A model generated the notes under the pieces. It was given only the letters and a program-made list of their open reading frames with translations. It was not told the DNA's origin and did not search any database. Source: Symbiodinium natans (lineage: Eukaryota > Sar > Dinophyceae > Suessiales > Symbiodiniaceae). From it: a stretch of DNA of 64,000 nucleotides. Of this stretch, positions 50,738-61,292 are shown one piece after another. The position numbers and the translations under genes were made by a program. The DNA is taken from NCBI GenBank assembly GCA_905221605.1, contig CAJNDS010002301.1:1020692-1084691 (forward strand), in the 5' to 3' direction. How positions within the stretch are numbered: the stretch's first letter is position 1; each line of letters starts with the position of its first letter.

Positions 50738-53700
50738 TCAACCTGTCCTTGCTTGTCGTAAAGATCTTCCATTACCTTCACGACACACTCTGCACATCAT
50801 CCGCTGCTGAACATTCGAGGAATTTCGTAAACCCCAGCAGTATCTGTGGGTATGCACATGATCCCCTCCATCAGTAATGTAGAACGGGCCGTTGGGGATC
50901 TCGGGGACAGGGACCTCGACCTCCCTGATTTCAATTCGCGTCATCGGCTCCTGTGGGACCAAACGAACCATCGCCAGGTCAGCTTGCACTCCAATGGATC
51001 GGCAGGAGGGCTCTTCGGGTCGTTCTTCACGAACGCGATTGTTCATCTGATGGTGCAGTTCCATCTCCACTGCTTGCTGCAAACGACGGAGGCGCTTCAC
51101 TCGTCGCGAGTTGTCGTGACCATCAAACAGGCGATACCAAATCCACCATAGGCCTTCCCAAGCAGCCACCAAAGCCACTCCAGCCAAAATCATCACGACA
51201 TACAGCTCCAGAGATGTATCCAACGGGGTTGGTTCCTTTACTTGCCTTGCCCGGCAAGTTTGCACCATCATCATCAAAACAACCATCCTCGCCAATGAGG
51301 TCTCAGCTGTTCGTACGACCCGATCGACTATGCCCCAAAGGCCCACCAATTCCTGTAACCGCTGGCGTGGAAAGCTTTTGGTTAATAAGTCTGCCAATTG
51401 CAGCTTGCCTGGAACGAATTCCAGGGCCACTTGGTTCAGCTCGATCTTCTCCCTCAGGAAGGACGCCCGAACACGAAGATGTCGAGTTCTCCAGCTTGCG
51501 CTGGATGCCGGACTGGCCAGCACGATGGCAGCTTGGTTATCCACCTTCAGGCCGATTTTTGAATCACCCTTTTCAAATTGGTCGGTGATTGCTCGCATTG
51601 ACATCGCCATCACCAAGGCCTCGATCGATGCCATCAACTCACATTCCGCTGTACTTAGGCATACGAAAGGTTGACGGGAGGACCGCCAACCAACAACGGT
51701 CCCCCTCCAGGTAATGACGATGCCGCTGTGGCTTCGCTCTCCGGTTGGAGCAAAGGATGCGTCGCTCCAGGCGGTCAAACCAGGGCCACTGTCCTGGATG
51801 CAAAGGGCATAGTTCATCGTGGCTTGCAGGTATGCCAGGAGCTTGATGCCGATGGTGATGCAGCGAGGAGCGGCCTTTGTAAGCAAGGAACCCATGGCCG
51901 CTACCGGAAAAGAGATATCCGGTCTGCTCCTTTGTGCAATCCACAACAACTCCCCACACAATCGTTGCGCTTGTCGTAGTTCACTTTCGGTCCCGGGGCT
52001 TTCACCATCCTCTGCAGTAAACGTCAACAACTCCCTGGAACACGGAATCGGCGACTTATGTTGCTCAGGGATGCCATGGGACCTCAACAACTCCATCACA
52101 TACGGGCGTTGATGAAGAAATATGCCATGTTCCTCATTGGCCATCTCAATCTCACATCCCAGAAAACGAATGCCGCGGTCCCGGGTCATCACCTCCAATG
52201 GTGATGTTTTCCACACCGAACCAATCTTAGAAGCTGTCGCCGTGAGCAGAGCAAGTGGGGCACAAATCATCAAATCATCCACATAGACCAAGATTGTGCC
52301 ATCTGGTGGATCCAGACAAGAACTCCCAGCTTCATAAATGAACCAGATGTTCGGTTCCGCCGCCCCTTGGTGAAGCCTCCACTGACGATTCTCGGTTTCG
52401 AAAACCATCTCCTTCATCATCTTGTCACGATAGTTCGCCCACAGCTTTGGTGATTGCCGTAGCCCATACATCCCATGTGTTAGCAGCCATTTCTCACCAG
52501 GTTGCACCAGGCCAAGTTGCACCAAAATCGCTGGGGGTGTAATCAAGTACCGCACCTGATCGGGACCAACGGGCATTGGAGTCAGCATAAAGGCCCCCGT
52601 TATGTCCAAGGATCCAGTGATCCATTTGCGATACATCGAATACACCAAAGTGCACCTCATACTCTCCGCTGCTGCACCGCTGGCGAAAACATCCTGAGGG
52701 GCATCATCAGCAAAATTTCCACAGCATACAATTCGAGCTTTCCGTTTGCATAAGCTCTCCTCGCCGCCAGTCTCTTGATTCTCTGCTGCTGGAGGCTTGA
52801 GGGTATACACCATTTTCGCTGGGAGATTCTGCACATTCGGGTCCCTCTCATACTGCTTCGCCTGCGAGGAACTCAATCGTTGAAACCCCTTTTCCACCAC
52901 TTGTAGTTCCTTCTTGATGGAGGGCAGCCATTTCGTAGGGTTCAGCCTCACTTCCGCAGGACTCACATTGTGGGTATGTCGTAGGGGTTCTTGAAGGTTC
53001 CGAATCAGGTCTTCGATGTTCGGGGTGTACTCCGGCTCCATTTTTGCCATTCTCGGACCCAATCCATGTGACGGCCAACTTTCCAGCTTTGAAGCCATAT
53101 CTTCACCCACTTCATCAGGCACGTCCTCCCACTCCAAGTGGTTCATGTAGCGCCGGCAAACATACTCCAGCTCTCCTCCAGGGTCATCAGATCCACAAAC
53201 ACGACGTAGTAGCGGAGGATCAGGGGAACCAATTTCGGGGTCATCGCCATGCTTGAACTCATCATCGACGAACACCTCCCAATCTCCTACATACTCAACC
53301 TCCTCCCAAGTGGCAGGGGTGTCCTCCTCCTCTTCCCATACGACCCGGGCTCCGCCCTGAGCCGTGCACTCCGGACCAGAAGAGAACACCTCAGACAAAG
53401 GTGTGGTTTCCAATGTCTCGCTCACCGAGAGCGCCTTCATCGTGTTTCCACCAGAGCATTCTGGTTCTTGTGGATCTTCATGAGGAAAGCCATGATCACG
53501 AGGAAACGCTAAGTCGCCTCGCCCCAAGCGATGCAACCCCGCCGGGGTGTAAGCGGAAAGAATCCACTTCCTTCCATCGTCCTTCACCCACGCATGTCGT
53601 CTTTTTGGGTCAAACCCCGCCGGGTGTTTTGAGACATCCACCAATTTTCCTTCAACCAGGGCTTGAGGATCTTCACCATGCTCGTGTAGGCATCGTTCAC

Positions 53701-54608
53701 CCCGTGCAAGAGTGGAACCAAGATCACCTCCATGTTCCAACCAAAGCCCGGATTTCACTTCCATGGGCAGTTCCATGATGTAGTTGGTGGTCCCCTTCTC
53801 ATTGTGGATGTCCTTATGCATCTTGGCCTCGGCGATGTGGTGCAACACAAGGGTACTCCATGTTGGCTGACGATCCGGGTACGATCTCTTAAGTTGCTGA
53901 AGAAGGTAGGCATTCAGGTACCTCGTCGTCCAAGGCAGTGCTTTGGCATTCGAGGTTATGCCATGGAAGGGTCCTTGAACATAGGCCCCCATCAATATCC
54001 CTTGACCCACAAGAGCCCGAGGATTTCGCAAATTGCACTTCACCTTGTCGAGTTCCCCCAAAATCTCTACGCACCCCTTCTTCTCATACTTCCCCGCTTC
54101 ACACAATCGCCTCGCCATGATCTCCACCTCTGAGGTTTGGTGTGGCTGCAAACCACACATTCGGAGTTCGCCATCTTCTCCACCATCGCATTCCGCCAAG
54201 CGTGCTTGTAGTGCATCAAGTTCATCTGGTGCCTCACCTCCACACTCTTCCACCTTCATTGTCCTCAATCTCACTCCAGGGGTCTTCGAAGTGGCCCTTG
54301 TCATCGGCGGAGCATAGGACACAGGTGGGCCTTTTGGATATGGAGGAAGCTCATCATCCTTTGTAGAGGCCGGTTTTGAGTCCGGAGCTGCTGATGGTGG
54401 TGGCATGGGTGGCGGCGATTCCGGTTCCACCAAAATGGTGGGGGCCACAGTGTCCAAAGGTGGTGGATCACGGGCCACCCTCACATGTGTGGTTTGGATG
54501 AAGGTGCCGGTGGACTTCAGGATCACATGCCCACCTCGGATGTCAGTGGCCGGCCCCAGATACTTCCCCTGAAGCCAGTGAGGACTCAGATCCTCAACAT
54601 CACACTAA
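50738..54608 (-). CDS. copia pol, 3' part: reverse transcriptase and RNase H with C-terminal membrane/zinc extension
   Basis: About 1290 codons, open from GATGTTGAGGATCTGAGTCC near 54608; the GTG at 54526 is only a nominal start. The RT region carries GSLDITGAFM and the catalytic YVDDLM (near 52280). RNase H carries AWSDASFAPTG and STAECELMASIEAL (near 51620-51800). After RNase H about 200 residues continue. A hydrophobic segment (ELYVVMILAGVALVAAWEGL), a basic helix and a His/Cys-rich end (HTHRYCWGLRN..MCRVCREG) suggest a membrane anchor and a zinc-binding tail. Normally part of one Pol polyprotein with the upstream frame; the 11 bp duplication at 54597-54615 separates them. Confidence 0.85.
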
Positions 54609-56721
54609 CATCACCGGTCTTGTACTTCTTGATCTTCACGTACACCTTCGCTCCATAGGCCACAGGCATGGGTGGCACGATGCCCAGTTTCTCACACCTT
54701 TGTTGGGCCGCTGCTGTCTGAATTGCCGTGGGCCAGTGTTCACGCGGAAGCCCAGCAGCATCAAGCAATATTCTCGCTCGCCTCTTCAGGAATCGAACTC
54801 CTGCCTCAGCCACTCCATTTTCAGCTGGCTCCGAGCCTGTTGATGTTGTTGGCAGCATTCCTTGCGAAAGGATCCACTTCCTAACCAAGTTGCCACGAAA
54901 TTCACCTCCTCGGTCAGCATGAACCCTCACTACCGGATACCCCAGCGCCTTAATATCCACCACCATCTGTTGGATCGCCGGCAGCATAGTGGCGGCCTTT
55001 TTGTTTCGGACAGGCACGCAGTAGTACAAGGTCTCGGTCTCCAGGGGTTCTTTAAAGGTGGCTTTGAGCTTTTCCCATTCTTCTTTAGCCCTTTGTTCCT
55101 CCCCCACTGGAGGCAACTCCACCTCCTCCTCTTCCTCTGGAAACTCAGCCTCTTCATCCGATAGCGTCTCCTCGGGCTCCTCCTCTTTCCAGTCGTCCGG
55201 TATAGGGTGGCCCCGAACTTCATGATGGACTTCCATCCCATCAGCTTTGGGGATCCTGAAAGCCCCAATGACAAAGTACTTGAAGAACTTTCCGTCAGGA
55301 GATCGCCCATGTCCACGAAGAGGTCCAGCAACATCCACACTCAGGACATAGCCTGAGGGGTGAAGGGTGCTCCTATGCCTCCTCCCCGTCGCTGCATTCC
55401 TCACGCAGATAGCACAGTCCCTCCTGAAAGGTTGGTGGTTCCGCATGACGTGAAGTCTCCAGGCAGCATCGGCAGACATTTTTGAAAGTTTGATGCGACC
55501 ACTGCCATCGGTGCGAAACACCCCAAACAATCCACTCACAACCTCCGTGAGCTCATTCTCCGCCACCATAGGGTTCGAAATGCCCATTTCATTCAGGTAC
55601 AGCTGTGCATGGCCATCATCAACCCAAGCAATTCCAGGATCTTCAGCCGTACGAAACCTCCTCCTCTCCACCAAGAACTTAGGAATGCAACCACCCCGTT
55701 GGACCTGTCCTGCAGCCGCCAAAGCATGCAGAAACTGAAAGCGATTGCGGTGCGTCTCATACACGGCGAACTCGGCTGGAGTAGCCGCCACATCATGCGA
55801 CAAGAGCGCCCCAATGCGACCATTAACTGCCGCCCATACCAGCACCTTCCACACCTTGGTGAAGTCGCCCATATTCATCATGGAGCCCACATTCACGTAG
55901 ACCACATCCGTCAAGCGCCCCAACTGAAGCAAGGCATCACTGGGGCGATAATCGCCAGGCGGGTCCCAACGAATCACCCATGTCGCTGCACGAAGCAACC
56001 TCTTTCTCGTTCTTCGATTCAAGGCTATCTCCTTCATGCAATCCCAGGCGCTTTCCCGAGGGTGTCGGATCAAAAGCTCCGACTGCAGCTCCTCAGCATC
56101 CCTGAAAAACGGGGCCTTTGAAAGAGCCTCGCGCCCAGCCATAATGTCCCCAGTGCTAGCATACTCGCAAAGGCATGCCCACCAGCTTGTTGTCACCTGG
56201 TTCAGGACGTTCAAGGACTCCATGGTGGCCTCCCTCAACGTTGGAAGCTGGGAAGCCTCAAGCTTGGAGATAAGAACATGTGCCGTCGTCGCATCAATCT
56301 CCGGGCATCCATCCACGACTTTAAGAGGCATGCTTCCACCATCACCATCCACCAATTCACAGCACGATGGGGTCCAGTTAAGCTTGTAGCCCAGCTTCGA
56401 AATCACCTTACCCATCGGGACAATCATCTGGGTGACCTCATCGCCGCTCAGAAGGGTGCCTTGGCTGTTCTGCTTCATGATCGTCCGAGCATCGCCAGCC
56501 AGTGCCACATCCACTTGCGTAGCTTGGTCCCATTCACTTTGGCTCAAAGGCGGTCGCAGCGCATGGGTAGCTCCGGAATCCATCAGCGCTGCCCGTGGTG
56601 ATGAGGTCGTGATGGACTGGTGATCATCACCTCCAAACAAGATCTTCAAGGTGGGCTTGATCGCCTTCAGGTTCTTAATCTCATTGTTGTGTAGGTTCAG
56701 GTGAAGAAGACCGAGGTGCAC
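54586..56721 (-). CDS. copia pol, 5' part: protease and integrase
   Basis: 711 codons. Protease DSGATHALR at residues 48-56. Integrase zinc motif HVMRNHQPFRRDCAIC near residue 425. Integrase core Asp in LSVDVAGPL (about 458), Asp in VHADRGGEF (about 598), Glu in PAENGVAEA (about 633, the D-35-E spacing). A long Glu-rich insert separates the first two Asp residues. The frame overlaps gag by about 40 bp and is offset by one base, which suggests ribosomal frameshifting in the overlap (inference). It ends early (..GDVSVMLRI*) because GTGATGTT is duplicated. Confidence 0.85.
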   Translation of the reverse strand: MHLGLLHLNLHNNEIKNLKAIKPTLKILFGGDDHQSITTSSPRAALMDSGATHALRPPLSQSEWDQATQVDVALAGDARTIMKQNSQGTLLSGDEVTQMIVPMGKVISKLGYKLNWTPSCCELVDGDGGSMPLKVVDGCPEIDATTAHVLISKLEASQLPTLREATMESLNVLNQVTTSWWACLCEYASTGDIMAGREALSKAPFFRDAEELQSELLIRHPRESAWDCMKEIALNRRTRKRLLRAATWVIRWDPPGDYRPSDALLQLGRLTDVVYVNVGSMMNMGDFTKVWKVLVWAAVNGRIGALLSHDVAATPAEFAVYETHRNRFQFLHALAAAGQVQRGGCIPKFLVERRRFRTAEDPGIAWVDDGHAQLYLNEMGISNPMVAENELTEVVSGLFGVFRTDGSGRIKLSKMSADAAWRLHVMRNHQPFRRDCAICVRNAATGRRHRSTLHPSGYVLSVDVAGPLRGHGRSPDGKFFKYFVIGAFRIPKADGMEVHHEVRGHPIPDDWKEEEPEETLSDEEAEFPEEEEEVELPPVGEEQRAKEEWEKLKATFKEPLETETLYYCVPVRNKKAATMLPAIQQMVVDIKALGYPVVRVHADRGGEFRGNLVRKWILSQGMLPTTSTGSEPAENGVAEAGVRFLKRRARILLDAAGLPREHWPTAIQTAAAQQRCEKLGIVPPMPVAYGAKVYVKIKKYKTGDVSVMLRI
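54597..54615 (-). other. 11 bp tandem duplication that breaks pol
   Basis: The minus strand reads GTGATGTTAGT-GTGATGTTGAG. Removing one 11 bp copy joins KTGDV to EDLSPHWLQGKYLGP in a single frame, which shows the original polyprotein was continuous. Confidence 0.75.
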
Positions 56722-57916
56722 CTAGACCAAATAGCCCTTGCAAAAACGACCGACTCTGTGGGATCTGCACATCTGTTTGTACAGCACTAGGGCCAGGACC
56801 AGGTGTAGGATGGTTCTGCGGAACTCCTGGTTGAGCTCCCGCCACATTAGGTCTTACTGAAGACACACCAGGAAGGAGAAGTGAAGCAGAACCCATCGCT
56901 TGTCTCTCACCCGCCGAATAGTCTTGAAAATGCTGCAGCAGGCTTCCACTGGTACCCACCGTAAGGCCAGGTGGTGGACCAGGTGTAGGATGGTTCTGTG
57001 GAACTCCTTGTTGAGCTCCCGCCACTTGCACTACAGGATTGGTGGCCATTCGTTCTTCCATCCTTTCCAGCTGCAACCTGAGCGACCTCGCCTCATCCAT
57101 AGCTTCTTCAGTCTTTCGCCGCTCATCTTGAATCTTTCCCATCATTCCACTATACAGCTCACTCATTGCCCCATCCAGTTGCTTCGCCACTTCAGCCTGA
57201 ACCAACTCCTGCGGAATCCCAGCCGATCCAGAAGAAGGCGGTGTAGGGGGCGGGAAAATTGTTGCTCCCTCAGCGGAGCCATCACCTTGGCCATACCCAG
57301 TGGTACGTGGCCTCAGCCAAGGATTCTCATGCATCGGACTCCAAGCCGTATGCACCTCCACTCGACGCTGTTGGAAAAATTCGCCCAATCTGGAAAACCA
57401 CATCGCTGCACGACTCGTACGAGCTGCCTCGGCGGTCCTCTGAAGGGCATTCGCTGCTGATGCCGGAGACTGAAGAGGTGAGGGTTGCAACCATGCTCTA
57501 TCTGTAAGCCCAGATCCCATTGTCCGTGGCGGTTCCATATCCGTTGCCCCCATTGTAGCAGACCTCGGCCCCAAGCCCATTCCACCAGACTGTAAAACCT
57601 CTCCAGCTCCACTGCTGACATGCGATGACATTCCCACTGCTTCAACCCCAGATGGTGCATTCGCAGGCGCTGATCCATGTGCACCATTCATGAAAACTGC
57701 ATCATTTCCAGGGGCGACACCAGGCCCATCAGCCACCGAAGTTGCACATGGGGCACGACCAGGCCCTGAATTCTCAGGCACTGATTGCACTCCAGTCTCA
57801 GGCGCTGATCTGTAACCATTCAAGGTTGCTGCAGCTGCACCCAACTGTTGCCCATCCTGTCTTCCATAATCAGGACCATGATCTTCACCAGAGAGCCTTG
57901 GGCCGCTTGGGCTCAT
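56681..57916 (-). CDS. copia gag (short)
   Basis: Start preferred at 57916 (MSPSGPRLSGEDHG), 5 bp inside the 5' LTR border; the frame is open to 58012 within the LTR. Pro/Gly/Ala-rich N-terminal half, then a coiled coil (KIQDERRKTEEAMDEARSLR), and two copies of a VAGAQ-GVPQNHPTPGP phrase. No CCHC zinc knuckle and no recognisable capsid core. Compared with typical copia Gag the middle and nucleocapsid parts seem to be missing. The C-terminus (SSSPEPTQQ) overlaps the start of pol. Confidence 0.7.
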   Translation of the reverse strand: MSPSGPRLSGEDHGPDYGRQDGQQLGAAAATLNGYRSAPETGVQSVPENSGPGRAPCATSVADGPGVAPGNDAVFMNGAHGSAPANAPSGVEAVGMSSHVSSGAGEVLQSGGMGLGPRSATMGATDMEPPRTMGSGLTDRAWLQPSPLQSPASAANALQRTAEAARTSRAAMWFSRLGEFFQQRRVEVHTAWSPMHENPWLRPRTTGYGQGDGSAEGATIFPPPTPPSSGSAGIPQELVQAEVAKQLDGAMSELYSGMMGKIQDERRKTEEAMDEARSLRLQLERMEERMATNPVVQVAGAQQGVPQNHPTPGPPPGLTVGTSGSLLQHFQDYSAGERQAMGSASLLLPGVSSVRPNVAGAQPGVPQNHPTPGPGPSAVQTDVQIPQSRSFLQGLFGLGAPRSSSPEPTQQ

Positions 57917-57920
57917 AACC
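57909..57920 (-). other. Primer binding site for initiator tRNA-Met anticodon arm
   Basis: Immediately inside the 5' LTR the minus strand reads GGTTATGAGCCC. This is the complement of GGGCTCATAACC, the anticodon-loop sequence of initiator tRNA-Met. There is no TGG as would be needed for a tRNA 3' end. Drosophila copia uses such a half-tRNA primer. The gag ATG lies inside this site. Confidence 0.65.
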
Positions 57921-58195
57921 TGCTGACGAGCAGCAGGTGAGCCAGCAGATTCAGCAACCATGGGGAATGCCATCGCTCGAATTTTTCGCTTCAGGCACGA
58001 GAGATCTGACAAATGCTCCCTGAATGTCTGCTTCGCAGGGCCTGCTGTGCTGCCATGCTATATGGTTGATTTGCATGGCTTGCTGTGCTGCCATGCTATG
58101 TCTGATTTGCATGGCTTGCTGTGCGGCCATGCGACGTACATCGAGCCCTCTCGCTCACATGAATTCAAGGTTGACATGAGAAGGACTCTTCATCA
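57921..58195 (-). repeat. 5' LTR of copia element
   Basis: Same 275 bp as 50412-50686 with one substitution (AATTTTTCGC vs AATTGTTCGC). Confidence 0.95.
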
Positions 58196-58262
58196 TTAGG
58201 GTTTAGGGTTTAGGGTTTAGGGTTTAGGGTTTAGGGTTTAGGGTTTAGGGTTTAGGGTTTGG
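58196..58262 (+). repeat. (TTTAGGG)9, copia target
   Basis: Continuation of the TTTAGGG run that is cut by the copia element; the left part is at 50385-50411. Confidence 0.95.
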
Positions 58263-58352
58263 AGTTTAGCCCCATGTATATAAAGCAACCAAAGGGCTTA
58301 GGGCAATCCATTAGGGTTTAGGGTTTTGGGTCGGGCAAGGGTTTAGTCCTAC

Positions 58353-58398
58353 CGGCACCTCGCTGGCAAAGTTGCCGTGGGATGGCGCGAGGCCCTTC
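58353..58398 (-). CDS. Exon-like segment
   Basis: CGACTGAG| then KGLAPSHGNFASEVP, |GTAGGAC. Short; a longer version starting RLRKGLAP is possible. Confidence 0.4.
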
Positions 58399-58439
58399 CT
58401 CAGTCGAAAGAGCCACGGGTTCAGTAGGCTTTCAGGCTT

Positions 58440-59930
58440 AGGGTACAAACATCATCTACACAACCCGCAAAGCAACCGAAAGCCGCATTCCTAAAGGGTG
58501 CAGAAGGTTAACCCTGCTGTAGACCCCAATCAATTGCCGATCGGGATCTTTGCAGGCATACTTTCTGGAACGAGACCGGGCTTGATGCAAATATAGGCAA
58601 TTGTCCAAAATTGGGGACTTCATTATATTGCAGGAACCAGCCCCAAAAGGGTACCCCTGCTTGAAATGTACGTAGTCGCACCAAAGCCCGGTAACTTAGA
58701 GTGCTTCTCATCTCCGTCTGCCTTGCTTGGCCTTATCATCTAGACTCACCCTAAACCCTAAACCCTAACTCTGCAACCTACATCCTAAGCCAAGGTAGCC
58801 CAGAAAAGAAGAGCATGGCGTCATGCAAGACGCCGGCCCAGACTGGAGCTGAGAGGAGCCACTACTGTCTTGTTGATGCCTTTCAAACCCTTAAACAAAC
58901 CCGAAGGCACTTTGGTACCTAGGGTTTAGGGTTTAGGCTTCCCCTAGTTACACATCTACTCTTTGAAGGACTACATGGGCACCGATTTCCCTCATCTCCC
59001 TAAATCCTCAAGCCCCTAACCCCTCTAAGCCCTAAACCCCTAAGCCCCTACACCCCAGCAAACCCCAAGCCCAAAACCCCTAACCCTAAACCCTAAACCC
59101 ATAAGCCCTAAGCCTGTGAACTCCAAAAAGCCAAGCTGCGAGACACGGCACGCATCGACGTATCGGGGGTCGGCCTTCAAGCGCGCCACCTGTCAAACGA
59201 ATGTATAATGTTCAGGGTTAGGGTTAGGGTTTGGGGTTTAGGGTTTAGGATTTAGGACGGATTTAGGATTTAGGGTTTAGGGTTTAGGGTTTAGGGTTTA
59301 GGGCTTAGGGCTTAGGGCTTAGGGTTTAGGACCTGTGAGCAGTGAGAATGCAGCACCGAACACGGTAGAACCACAAGCCAAGCACGACTAAGCCATGCGC
59401 TGCAAAGTCGCAGCCAGACATTCTCAAACCCGAACCTCCAAAACCAACCCTAAACCCTAAACCTTAAAACCATAAACCCCGAACTCCAAACTGTAAACCC
59501 TAAACCCTTACTAAGGGAAATCGGGGAGTAGGATTCCCTGTCTAGTTCATAATTGGGATAGTCTGTTAAAACTTTAGAATTCGATTCCTTATTGGGTTTT
59601 GCCTGATGCCCTACGAGTACAAGCCGGTTCAGGATAAGCACTGTCGCGGGGCTCAGGGTAGAAGGTCTAGGGTTTGGGTTCGGGGTTTGGGAATTGGGGT
59701 TTAAAGTTTAGGGATAAGAACGGGGGCAGAGTTTCAGGATTCATGATTCAGGAATTCGGGTTGTTTGGGATTAGGGGTGTGCCACAAGCAGAAGCAGAAG
59801 TGAAGAGGCACAATCACCTCCCTTGCCCCTGATCTTCTTCAGCCCTACATCTTGCAAACCAACCCTCAACCCCCCTAAACCCTAAACCCTAAACTCTAAC
59901 CCTAAGCCCTAAACCCTAAACCCTAAACCC
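58440..59930. other. Telomere-degenerate DNA, no exon recognised
   Basis: TTTAGGG runs at 58918-58938 and 59230-59330; CCCTAAA words at 59030-59110 and 59450-59510. Part of the region near 59510-59640 resembles the dispersed GGGAATCC../TTATTGGG family. Confidence 0.4.
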
Positions 59931-59935
59931 TAAAC

Positions 59936-59997
59936 CTGAGTAAGGGGGGAGCGGAAGGAGCTGCGCTTCTTGCCTCCTTTCCGATGGCCGCTCTCTC
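59936..59997 (-). CDS. Exon-like segment
   Basis: Acceptor CATCTGCAG|GAGAGA, reading ERAAIGKEARSAAPSAPPLL, donor CTCAG|GTTTAGGGTTTAGGG. Confidence 0.55.
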
Positions 59998-60054
59998 CTG
60001 CAGATGTGCGCTGGCGAAGGCCTAAAACTCTAAACTCTAAAACATACTATGGGT

Positions 60055-60300
60055 TTACTTCGGGGATCCGAAGTATGGGCCCTTCATTTGGGTCCCCTGT
60101 TATATAGCCCTTATGTACACCATATAGAATAAGGGCCCATACTTCGGATCCCTATGAACAAGCGTAAGGGACCACATTAAGAGCCCATGAGCAACCTAGG
60201 AATAAAAGGGTGCTCTTATTGGTTGAAAGGGGTCTTTATGGGAGCCTAAACCCCAACAAAAGGGAATAAGAGCGTACTCTGGGTCCGAGTTTAGGGTTTG
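60055..60300 (+). repeat. Dispersed repeat family, longest member
   Basis: An inverted pair GGGATCCGAAGTATGGGCCC / GGGCCCATACTTCGGATCCC (60062-60082 and 60134-60153) is followed by AAGGGACCACATTAAGAGCC, AACCTAGGAATAAAAGGGTG and GGGAATAAGAG..TACTCTGGGTCC. Matches in order at 30840-30955 and 38935-39000. Confidence 0.7.
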
Positions 60301-60375
60301 GGGCTTGTTGCTTAACTTAAGGTTTCGGAGCGGCTGTCAGCACGCACTTCACTTTCAGAAGTAACATCTCCTCAC

Positions 60376-60447
60376 TCTTCTGGCCACGTCAGCAAAAGAT
60401 ACTCTGAGCAGCGAAAACGCAGAACCAACCCTGCGAAGCCCAAGGAG
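60376..60447 (-). CDS. Exon-like segment, 72 bp in phase
   Basis: Acceptor TCCCCTCCAG|CTCCTT, 24 codons LLGLRRVGSAFSLLRVSFAD.., donor AGAAGA|GTGAGGAG. Both borders fit. Confidence 0.55.
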
Positions 60448-61219
60448 CTGGAGGGGATTTAGGGTTTAGGGCTTTAGAGGGCTTGGGGTTTGGGGGGTTA
60501 GTGTAAGGTTTAGGGTTTAGGGCTTAGAGGGCCTAGGGGTGGCGTATGGTAACTAATCGGGGTATGGGGGCCCCGTCTTTTTGGGGCAACTATTCCCACA
60601 ATGCCTGTGGACTGTCGCACCTTGACCACAAGCAAACACATCGACTTTGAGCAGACATGCTGTGATGGCGAGCAGGAAGCTTTATCATGGGATCTCCTAC
60701 TACCCCCTCTATACTACACCCCCACCCTAAGTTCCCCCCTACAAGTCAGGCTATTTGAGGATACTTGAGCCTAACTAAGGTTTTTCAGGAGGGAACCCAT
60801 GACTTTAGGGTTCAGGATGTAGCAGAACCTCGCAAACGGCACCTTTCTTCGGCCCTAAGTGCCTAGAATTAAGGGCGTTCCAAGGGTAGTTTGGGGGGGC
60901 TCTGGTTAGGGGTTCAGGCGCAGGGTAGCTTCCCAAACTGGTAGAACTCGGAACCTACAGGTTCGGCCGTGAACTGCAGGAACCTCAAGCAACAGCTGAA
61001 CCACCGAACCAATTGGCATACATAGGGGGCTTAGGGTTTAGGGTTTTGGGATTTATGCCTAGTCTTATATGATTGTAGGGACCGCAGATATACACACGAC
61101 AGCAGACTTGGCCCAGATTTGCTCCCGCAAGTCCCCCTTTGAGCAGCAGCGTAAGCTCTAAACCCTAGCCCTATACCCTAAGCCCGTAAAACTCCAACCC
61201 TAAACCCCAAACCCTATGC

Positions 61220-61292
61220 CCTGTAGTCCGGCCTTCTGGTGATCTTTTCCATGCAGCTCGACTGCGTCGCTCTCCAGCCTCAAGATCTGTGC
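61220..61292 (-). CDS. Exon-like segment with GC donor
   Basis: Acceptor CCCTAAACAG|GCACAG, reading AQILRLESDAVELHGKDHQK then AGLQ, ending TACAGG|GCATAGGG. Coiled-coil-like. Confidence 0.55.

Larger units (their letters stand above)
50412..58195 (-). mobile_element. Ty1/copia LTR retrotransposon, 7784 bp
   Basis: Two 275 bp LTRs that begin TG and end CA and differ at one base. A perfect 5 bp target duplication TTAGG lies outside (50407-50411 and 58196-58200). The element inserted into a TTTAGGG run. Gag and pol lie on the minus strand in the copia order protease, integrase, reverse transcriptase, RNase H. A priming site follows the 5' LTR and a purine tract precedes the 3' LTR. LTR identity points to a recent insertion. 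One 11 bp duplication shifts the pol frame, and Gag seems short, so this copy is probably not autonomous. Confidence 0.95.

Noticed and set aside
50451-50810. 119-codon plus-strand ORF beginning MGNAIARIVRF, repeated at 57960
   Set aside because: Both copies lie in the two LTRs of the copia element and are antisense to its transcription; the second stops at the LTR end.
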